Below, one piece after another: positions 1 to 6,095 of a stretch of DNA of 37,149 bases (positions within the stretch are counted from its first letter, which is position 1; every line of letters starts with the position of its first letter). The stretch spans positions 1 through 37,149 of the forward strand of contig NZ_JANUEM010000023.1 of assembly GCF_024809855.1 (NCBI RefSeq), written 5' to 3'. A program made the position numbers and the translations under genes. The DNA comes from Rheinheimera pacifica (GTDB lineage Bacteria > Pseudomonadota > Gammaproteobacteria > Enterobacterales > Alteromonadaceae). The notes under the pieces were generated by a model. It had not been told where the DNA came from, did not search any database, and saw nothing but the letters and a program-made list of their open reading frames with translations.

Positions 1-25
1 AAGGCCTCATCTGGCCTTAAAATAC

Positions 26-56
26 AAAACGCCCGATGAAGTTCACCGGGCGTTTT
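26..56 (+). terminator. Rho-independent terminator of an upstream gene
   Basis: A 10-bp inverted repeat (AAAACGCCCG / CGGGCGTTTT) closes an 11-nt loop and ends in a T run. A smaller hairpin (AAGGCC / GGCCTT) occupies 1-18. The terminator closes a transcription unit that ends left of the window. In many gammaproteobacteria the unit before glmU is the atp operon, so atpC may lie just outside; that is inference only. Confidence 0.8.
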
Positions 57-176
57 AAACTGAAATAAGTGTCAACTTACTTCAGGACTAGTCATGAGTT
101 TTACGTTTGCAGCCAGATAGGGAACAATGTTGATTAATATTCCGTTATCTTTATTATGTGAATATAAATAAATTAA

Positions 177-201
177 AAATTAACAATTTAATTGTTAATT
201 T
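177..201. promoter_or_regulatory. AT-rich palindrome upstream of the CadC-like gene
   Basis: Perfect 10-bp arms AAATTAACAA and TTGTTAATTT flank a 5-nt centre, ending 17 nt before the ATG of the 695-aa regulator. A palindrome this close to the start of a regulator gene is a plausible autoregulatory operator. The region is very AT-rich, so part of the symmetry could be chance. Confidence 0.4.
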
Positions 202-218
202 AATCCTGGTGGCAACAA

Positions 219-2306
219 ATGAAGATTGTTGAGCTCGGTGAGTTCAGGGTTGATATACAGGAGCGCCGGCTATATTGCCAGCATGAAGAATTGGCGGCCG
301 AGCCAAAAGTAATAGAAGTGTTGTGCTACTTTATTCAACATGCTGATCGTTTTGTCAGTTTACAGGAGTTACATCAGCAGGTTTGGCAGGGGCGTGTTGT
401 TACCGATACTGCGGTAAGACGTACTGTAAGTAAATTAAGGGCTTTGTTAGGCGACAATGATGCCGAGCAGCCCAAATATATCCGTTCGCAAATGAAGCGG
501 GGTTATCAACTGGTGTGTCCTGCATTTGAATCGCAGACACAGCCGGCCGAAAAAGTAAAACTGCAGCATGAAGTAACGCCAAGTTTGGAAACTCGTGTTT
601 CTGTTAAGCGGGCTGGCTACCGGAGCATCATTGCGTCGGGCATATTGTTGACAGCGTTATTAAGTTTCGGCTGGCTATACTTCCAGCCAGCACAGGGCTT
701 GCAAGCAGATTTACAGCAAGTAATTTTAGATATTCCCGGGCAAAAGGCCAGCCTTGCTGTGTCGGCGGATGGCCGTTATCAGGCTTTTGTTGGCAGGGTT
801 AATAACAGTGATAACTGGCAGTTGTTTTTATATGATACCGCTACTGCTCAACTGACAAAAATTTCAACTCCAGTACCACATGTGCGTTTTGTCGATTTTG
901 TTGCCGACGATACCTTGCTGGCATATGTTGGTTTTCGTGCAGATCACGCCGAGTTCTATTTGCAGCCGTTGTCTAATCTTGCCGCCGCGCCGGAAAAGAT
1001 CACTATGCCGGATTTGCCAATTTTAGCTGGCCCCCTGGCATTGCCGGACAACCGGTTATTGATTGCCGGTGGCGAAACCTACAACGGTAATATTCACTAC
1101 TACCAGTACGATTTAACGCAGAAAACAACCCGTCAGTTTAGTTACAGTAGCGCTGTCGGTGTGCAGGATGCATATGCCAGGCTATCACCGGACAAGAGTC
1201 AAATAGCCCTAATTCGTGTAAATATTGCCGAGCGTAAGCTGTATCTACAGCTCTACAGGCTGGCAGACAAAGAGCTGGTGTATGAGCGTTTACTCAGTAA
1301 TGAACTGACAGATACCCGTATAGCCTGGATAAGTAATACTGAGCTGCTGATAAAGCGTAATGATAGCTTTGAGCAACTGCATCTTGCTGATTATAAGCTT
1401 AGTGCAGTGAGTAATACCGTCCATAGTGTCAAAGAGCTGGTATTGGATGGCAAGGGGCGATACTTTGCCATTCTCCGCAAAGCGGCAGAACAGCAAATAT
1501 ATAAAACCCGCTGGCCATTTCGTGAGGGATTTAATCAGCATTTACAGCTCGGCCCCCAGGTATTAGCTTTACATTTTAGCCAGGACCCACAGTATTACTG
1601 GCTAATAGAACAGCAAGATAAGCAATATCTTTTATCTCGTTATTATCCAGACACTGCGCAGCGTCAATTAGTTATGCAGTCAGAGGCCAGTTTCACTCTG
1701 TTGGATCAGGCACCTGCTTCTGCTTTGTTGCTGTTAAAGCGCAATAACCGGCTCGAACTGCTAGATGTTAATAGTGGTATGTCAGCAAATGTATCTATGC
1801 GTACACAACAGGTAGATCAGGGGGTATTTGCTGCTGATGGTTCGGCGGTGTATTTTCCTGTATTCAGTGCCGGACAATGGCAAGTTATGCAATACGACCT
1901 GGCATCAGCATCACAGCATTTACTACTACAGGACTACCGCTACCTGCAGCCCTATAAAGAGGGATATCTGGGTGCTGATTCTGGCGGCCGCTTGTGGCTG
2001 TTAGATAAACAGTTTGAGCAGCAACAGCTACTGTATCAGGGGATTCATTTTGATCTTGATTATAAGTTCATGTTGCGTAAGGAGCAGCTAAATATAGTGC
2101 ATCGTACGCTGATGTCAGATTGGCAACTGGTAAGCATTGATCTGCAGCAGCATACCAACTGGCAACGCAGCCTGCCTTTTAATGAATTCAGTTTAAATTT
2201 TTCATTGGATGCATCTGGTAATGAACTACTGTTTTTTAAACCAAGAGTTGATACAAATCAGCTGGTTAGTGGTGGTTATAACTTTGGTTATAAATCCATT
2301 TTGTAA
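219..2306 (+). CDS. CadC/ToxR-like membrane-bound transcriptional regulator
   Basis: A one-component regulator of 695 aa. Residues about 1-100 form an OmpR-type winged-helix DNA-binding domain (the segment with TDTAVRRTVSKLRALLGD is the recognition region, followed by YIRSQMKRGYQLV). A single membrane helix lies at about 133-157, and the remaining ~530 residues should be periplasmic. That region contains repeated short beta-rich units of the TolB/WD40 propeller type. Known CadC-family proteins sense an external signal and switch nearby genes. Here it heads the lanthipeptide cluster in the same direction, so control of peptide production or immunity is a reasonable inference. The ATG at 219 follows a weak GGTGG site. 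The ligand cannot be read from the sequence. Confidence 0.85.
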   Translation: MKIVELGEFRVDIQERRLYCQHEELAAEPKVIEVLCYFIQHADRFVSLQELHQQVWQGRVVTDTAVRRTVSKLRALLGDNDAEQPKYIRSQMKRGYQLVCPAFESQTQPAEKVKLQHEVTPSLETRVSVKRAGYRSIIASGILLTALLSFGWLYFQPAQGLQADLQQVILDIPGQKASLAVSADGRYQAFVGRVNNSDNWQLFLYDTATAQLTKISTPVPHVRFVDFVADDTLLAYVGFRADHAEFYLQPLSNLAAAPEKITMPDLPILAGPLALPDNRLLIAGGETYNGNIHYYQYDLTQKTTRQFSYSSAVGVQDAYARLSPDKSQIALIRVNIAERKLYLQLYRLADKELVYERLLSNELTDTRIAWISNTELLIKRNDSFEQLHLADYKLSAVSNTVHSVKELVLDGKGRYFAILRKAAEQQIYKTRWPFREGFNQHLQLGPQVLALHFSQDPQYYWLIEQQDKQYLLSRYYPDTAQRQLVMQSEASFTLLDQAPASALLLLKRNNRLELLDVNSGMSANVSMRTQQVDQGVFAADGSAVYFPVFSAGQWQVMQYDLASASQHLLLQDYRYLQPYKEGYLGADSGGRLWLLDKQFEQQQLLYQGIHFDLDYKFMLRKEQLNIVHRTLMSDWQLVSIDLQQHTNWQRSLPFNEFSLNFSLDASGNELLFFKPRVDTNQLVSGGYNFGYKSIL

Positions 2307-2405
2307 AAGTTACACTTAAATCCCGCCGCGGTTATCGCGTTAAAACACTTTGGCACCCAAGCTTGGCTCGAGTATCCACTCAGTCAAATCTATAAGGACG
2401 CCATC

Positions 2406-2564
2406 ATGTTAAAGAAAATCTCTGTTGCAGCTACAGCTTTAATTACCGTGTTCTCTTTATTGGTTTCTGCGCCGCTGCTAGCCGATGACAATACTGGTAA
2501 AGACAAAATTGATATTAAACCTTACTGCTGGTTTATCTGCCCGCCAGATAATGCCTCTGAGTAA
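2406..2564 (+). CDS. Small exported peptide with two Cys, 52 aa
   Basis: A short gene starting at an ATG 8 nt after AAGGA. The product has a clear Sec signal peptide: MLKK, a hydrophobic stretch, then a likely cleavage site after SAPLLA. The predicted mature peptide is about 26 residues, starts DDNTGKDK and ends with the motif PYCWFICPPDNASE. The two cysteines are separated by three residues. It lies between two regulators, 25 bp before the LuxR-type gene. It could be a secreted signal, a bacteriocin-like peptide or an immunity/decoy peptide. It has no double-glycine leader, so it should not be a substrate of the C39 exporter next door. I do not recognise a family. Confidence 0.7.
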   Translation: MLKKISVAATALITVFSLLVSAPLLADDNTGKDKIDIKPYCWFICPPDNASE

Positions 2565-2588
2565 TTAATTCCAGCGGGGGAACCTGAT

Positions 2589-3242
2589 ATGAGCCAGATT
2601 GAACCTATGGTCAGAGAATTACAGGCGATGACGACTCTGACTGAGCTGCCCGGTTTCTTTTTGCAGATCCAGCAGCAATATCAATATCCTTTCTGTGGTT
2701 TGGTGCTTTGGCGTGCGCAGCGAAAAGCTGAATTAATCTGTGCCGGTACTAAGGAAGACTTCAATTTTCTGACCAGCCATAAGCAATTACAAGTATTCTG
2801 CCAGCAGCGCTGCACGCCAGCATTAACCAGTGATAGTGGATTAATTGAGGCTTTGCCGGTTGCTGATGAAGCTTTATTAATCCCTATCCGTGGGGTGGGC
2901 ACCGATGCCGGTGTGTTGATCATCGGTATGCAGTCTGCACAAGTTGAACTGGCTGAGCATATTGCGTGGTATTGGACCATCATTGCGAACTATGTCTATG
3001 AAGCTATTTATCGTTTGGCCGAACAGGCTGCAGATACTGATAACTTTGGTTTAACCAGCAGGGAAAAATCCTGTCTGAGCTGGGCAGCTAAAGGAAAGAC
3101 ATCCTGGGAGATCAGCCAAATCCTGTCTATTTCTGAGCGTACAGTTAATTTCCATTTGGGCAATTGTATTGCTAAAACCAACAGTAGTAACCGTCAGCAG
3201 GCTATCTGTCGTTGTATCAGTGCTGGCCATATTTATATCTGA
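2589..3242 (+). CDS. LuxR-type regulator with degenerate ligand domain
   Basis: 217 aa. The C-terminal ~65 residues are a clear LuxR/GerE helix-turn-helix (FGLTSREKSCLSWAAKGKT, then SWEISQILSISERTVNFHL). The N-terminal ~145 residues have the size and pattern of an autoinducer-binding domain (LIPIRGVGTDAGVLIIGMQ is typical of its end), but the usual Trp/Tyr pocket residues of acyl-homoserine-lactone receptors are not evident. No luxI-like synthase is in the window, so it fits the LuxR-solo class. The ATG follows a GGGGGA ribosome site. Its place between the small exported peptide and the exporter operon suggests it controls the lanthipeptide genes, possibly in response to a local signal. Confidence 0.85.
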   Translation: MSQIEPMVRELQAMTTLTELPGFFLQIQQQYQYPFCGLVLWRAQRKAELICAGTKEDFNFLTSHKQLQVFCQQRCTPALTSDSGLIEALPVADEALLIPIRGVGTDAGVLIIGMQSAQVELAEHIAWYWTIIANYVYEAIYRLAEQAADTDNFGLTSREKSCLSWAAKGKTSWEISQILSISERTVNFHLGNCIAKTNSSNRQQAICRCISAGHIYI

Positions 3243-3264
3243 GCCTGGGATTAAGGAGAGCAAA

Positions 3265-3420
3265 ATGCTGCAAATTATGCTGCCACAACCCTGTGTATTG
3301 CCAACTGAGCTGGTAAGTCTGGAACGATTATGCCAGCTTGTTGAGAACCTGAGTATTGCTGTACGGCCTGAAACTCAGGCTGGTAATGAGTCCTGTTTTG
3401 CCGAACAGCCAAATACGTGA
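3265..3420 (+). CDS. Small hypothetical protein, 51 aa
   Basis: Begins MLQIMLPQPCVLPTELVSL 6 nt after a strong AAGGAG site and ends 7 nt before the exporter gene, so it is probably translated as part of an operon with the LuxR-type gene and the exporter. It contains three cysteines, a central amphipathic helix-like stretch (LVSLERLCQLVENL), and no signal peptide or double-glycine motif. It could be a second leaderless peptide, an immunity factor or an exporter accessory. No family is recognised. Confidence 0.6.
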   Translation: MLQIMLPQPCVLPTELVSLERLCQLVENLSIAVRPETQAGNESCFAEQPNT

Positions 3421-3427
3421 GGATAAG

Positions 3428-5521
3428 ATGCAATTTATTTATCAGTCTGAAGCTGCCGAATGCGGAATAGCCTGTATAGCAATGATAGCTGGTTATCACG
3501 GCCATCAGCTTGACCTTGGTACCTTGCGTAATCGTTATGCGGTGTCATTAAAAGGCGCTAATCTGCAACATCTTATCCAACTGGGTGATCAACTCGAGCT
3601 GGCCGGACGGGCTTTAAGGGTTGATCTGGATGAGCTTGTTCAATTACAACTGCCGTGTATTTTACATTGGAATATGAATCATTTTGTGGTGCTGAAAAAA
3701 GTCAGTAAGCGCTATATCGTTATTTTGGATCCTGCGGTGGGTGAGCGCAAAGTCGCTATGCAGGAAGTGTCAGATTGTTTTAGCGGCATTGCTCTGGAGC
3801 TGACTCCTACACAAGGCTTTCGCAAACGCGATGAGCGTGTTCAGCTTGGGCTTACAGCATTCTGGAGCCGGATTGAAGGTTTACTACCATCACTGCTGAA
3901 AATTTTTGTCCTTTCTCTACTATTACAGTTGTTTGTACTGGCATCGCCTTATTATATCCAACTGGTGGTTGACGATGTGCTGATTAGTGCAGATCAGTCG
4001 CTGATGCTGGTACTGGCACTGGGCTTTGGTTTACTGATGTTAGTTAAAGTATTAACTCAGGCATTAAGAAGTTGGGTGATTTTGTACCTGGGCTCGACAA
4101 TGAATTTGCAGATGGCTACTAATCTGTTCCGGCATCTGGTGCACTTACCGCTAAGTTATTTTGAGAAACGCCATATTGGCGACATCGTATCGCGTTTTAG
4201 TTCGCTGAATCAGGTCAGAGAGCTGATGACCAATAGCCTGGTTGAAGGGCTGATTGACGGTATTATGGCCAGCTGTGTGCTGGTTATGATGTATGTTTAC
4301 AGCCCTAAGTTGGCTACTGTAGTGCTTGGCACCGTATTGCTGTATGGCTTGCTGCGTTGGGGGCTGTACCGGCCAATGCGTAACCGCACCGAAGCCAGTA
4401 TTATGGCAACAGCGACTGAACAATCTAACTTTATGGAAACCGTACGTGGTATGCAGAGTATTAAGCTGTTTGGTCAGCAGAGCCAGCGGCTGAATATTTG
4501 GCAGAACAGATACTCAGACGCAGTTAACCAGAACTTTCTGCTAGGCAGATGGCAAATCTCTTACCAGACAATTAATCAGTTGTTGTTTGGTATTGAGAAC
4601 ACTGTTGTTATCTTTCTTGCTGCGTATGCTGTAATGGATGGCCTATTAAGTGTGGGTATGTTATTTGCGTTTCTCACTTATAAAACCCAGTTTACGGAAA
4701 GAATGGCTGCACTTATCGACAAGCTGGTATTACTTTACATGGCACGCCTTCATCTTGAGCGGTTATCAGATATTGCACTGACTGAGAAAGAGCAAGATGA
4801 CACAGTTGGCCTTTATCGTGAGATTTCCGGTGAAATCACGGTACAACAACTGGCATACCGCTATTCAGCCACTGATCCTCTGTTATTTGACGCTGTTAGT
4901 TTTAGTATTCTTGCTGGTGAAAGTGTAGCGATTATAGGTCCTTCTGGTTCAGGTAAAACGACACTGGCTAAATTGATGCTTGGGCTTTTACCTGCCGACA
5001 GTGGCAAGATCTTGGTCGATAACACTGATATACGGCATTTAGGGCTCAGACATTATCGGCGTCAGGTAGCCGCCGTGATGCAGCATGACCAGTTGATGTC
5101 TGGCACCCTGGCAGAGAATATAGCTTTTTTTGATCCGGAAATGGATCTGGACAGAGTTGTGCAATGTGCCACCCTGGCAGGTATCCATCATGACATTGTT
5201 GCTATGCCGATGGGCTACAATGCTTTAATTGGAGATATGGGAAGTTCATTGTCGGGCGGTCAGCGCCAACGCTTACACCTGGCCAGAGCTTTGTATAAAA
5301 AACCCAGAATTCTGTTTTTGGATGAAGCAACCAGCAGTTTGGATATTCAGTTGGAGAATCATGTGAATGAATCAGTTAAGACACTGAATATTACCCGGAT
5401 TATCATCGCACACCGGCCAGAGACAATAGAAAGCGCAGATCGGGTGCTGCTGTTGTGTGACGGTAAGATCGTTGAGGTAACCGAGCAGTATCGTCAGGAC
5501 AGATTGAAAAAGATCGCTTGA
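3428..5521 (+). CDS. Peptidase-containing ABC exporter (C39 peptidase, LanT-like)
   Basis: 697 aa from the ATG at 3428, which has AGGA just upstream and lines up with the usual start of C39 peptidases; an upstream in-frame start at 3356 overlaps the previous small gene and is not used. Domains: C39 peptidase 1-~130 with the expected residues Gln6, Cys12 (AECGIAC), His85 (NHFVVL) and Asp101 (ILDPA); six-helix membrane domain ~155-430; ATPase ~465-697 with Walker A GPSGSGKTT, signature LSGGQRQR, Walker B ILFLDEATSSLD and H-loop IIAHR. Such transporters cut the leader after Gly-Gly while pumping the peptide across the inner membrane. The substrate is almost certainly the precursor at 5757, whose leader ends VSGG. 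The HlyD-type protein at 8897 is the expected periplasmic partner. Confidence 0.95.
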   Translation: MQFIYQSEAAECGIACIAMIAGYHGHQLDLGTLRNRYAVSLKGANLQHLIQLGDQLELAGRALRVDLDELVQLQLPCILHWNMNHFVVLKKVSKRYIVILDPAVGERKVAMQEVSDCFSGIALELTPTQGFRKRDERVQLGLTAFWSRIEGLLPSLLKIFVLSLLLQLFVLASPYYIQLVVDDVLISADQSLMLVLALGFGLLMLVKVLTQALRSWVILYLGSTMNLQMATNLFRHLVHLPLSYFEKRHIGDIVSRFSSLNQVRELMTNSLVEGLIDGIMASCVLVMMYVYSPKLATVVLGTVLLYGLLRWGLYRPMRNRTEASIMATATEQSNFMETVRGMQSIKLFGQQSQRLNIWQNRYSDAVNQNFLLGRWQISYQTINQLLFGIENTVVIFLAAYAVMDGLLSVGMLFAFLTYKTQFTERMAALIDKLVLLYMARLHLERLSDIALTEKEQDDTVGLYREISGEITVQQLAYRYSATDPLLFDAVSFSILAGESVAIIGPSGSGKTTLAKLMLGLLPADSGKILVDNTDIRHLGLRHYRRQVAAVMQHDQLMSGTLAENIAFFDPEMDLDRVVQCATLAGIHHDIVAMPMGYNALIGDMGSSLSGGQRQRLHLARALYKKPRILFLDEATSSLDIQLENHVNESVKTLNITRIIIAHRPETIESADRVLLLCDGKIVEVTEQYRQDRLKKIA

Positions 5522-5544
5522 ATAATTTTATATTTTCTTTTACT

Positions 5545-5567
5545 ACGGGCTATATGCCCGTTTTTTT
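5545..5567 (+). terminator. Terminator after the exporter gene
   Basis: Hairpin ACGGGC / GCCCGT with a TATAT loop followed by seven Ts, 24 nt after the exporter stop. It separates the exporter unit from the precursor-peptide unit. Confidence 0.85.
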
Positions 5568-5713
5568 ATTTAAAAAATATATAAAAAACTGTTAAATCTG
5601 ACAGGTGTTTTATTTTTAGTAAAGAACTACTATTTATTTGTTGGTGGGCAATAGAGCTAAATACTAACAAATGATAAATTGAATAATCTGCTGTTGTCTT
5701 GATTTGGAATGAC

Positions 5714-5728
5714 TAAGAATTATTCTTA
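5714..5728. promoter_or_regulatory. Palindrome upstream of the precursor peptide gene
   Basis: Perfect 15-nt palindrome TAAGAATTATTCTTA, 28 nt before the precursor ATG and in the only gap that can hold its promoter. It is a plausible operator for one of the two regulators of the cluster. It also resembles the core of iron-regulator boxes, so the binding protein is open. Confidence 0.4.
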
Positions 5729-5756
5729 TGGTTAATTAATATTTGAGGAAATTAAG

Positions 5757-5951
5757 ATGAAAAAACAAGCATTGAACAAAGACAAAGTACTTAACCTGCA
5801 ACAACTGGCTCAGGTTTCTGGTGGCCGGGCACAGGATCAAGCTGCTCCTATGGATTGGAGCACAATGAGCCGTGGCTGTAACACCATAGGCAAGGATGAG
5901 TGGAGCACTATGAGCGACGGTTGTGTGCGCGATGGTGTAATTGCACAATAA
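5757..5951 (+). CDS. Class III lanthipeptide precursor, double-glycine leader
   Basis: 64 aa. Leader residues 1-23 (MKKQALNKDK, then VLNLQQLAQVSGG) end in a classic Gly-Gly site with the L-x2-L-x2-V spacing seen in C39 substrates. The predicted core is residues 24-64 and contains two copies of W-S-T-M-S-x-G-C (residues 34-41 and 49-56). Each copy is Ser-x2-Ser-x2-Cys, the arrangement from which class III synthetases make labionin or lanthionine. The ATG follows TTGAGGAA with good spacing. A terminator directly after the gene should make its message far more abundant than that of the synthetase downstream. Exporter and synthetase genes flank it. Confidence 0.9.
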   Translation: MKKQALNKDKVLNLQQLAQVSGGRAQDQAAPMDWSTMSRGCNTIGKDEWSTMSDGCVRDGVIAQ

Positions 5952-5974
5952 TACCAACCTATCATATTTTATTG

Positions 5975-6001
5975 AAAAACGGACTTTTAGTCCGTTTTTT
6001 T
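5975..6001 (+). terminator. Terminator between precursor and synthetase
   Basis: Hairpin AAAACGGAC / GTCCGTTTT with a TTTTA loop and a trailing T run, about 25 nt after the precursor stop. Partial read-through would give a high ratio of peptide to enzyme, as is usual for RiPP clusters. Confidence 0.85.
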
Positions 6002-6095
6002 ATTTAAAATAAAAGTAACCCTGTAATAAATGACAGTTTAATAAATATCTTTTGCTTTTATAATGGTTGTTAAATTGTTTTTGTTTGAGGTGTTT

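Noticed and set aside
2309..2325. A 17-nt match, GTTACACTTAAATCCCG, repeated at 29291-29307 before the AAA ATPase gene.
   Set aside because: No shared context beyond the 17 bases and no third copy noticed; an AT-rich match of this length is only mildly unexpected in 37 kb.
6063..6095. An earlier ATG for the lanthipeptide synthetase.
   Set aside because: It has no ribosome site and the extra residues are hydrophobic filler; the ATG at 6096 has GAGGTG in place.
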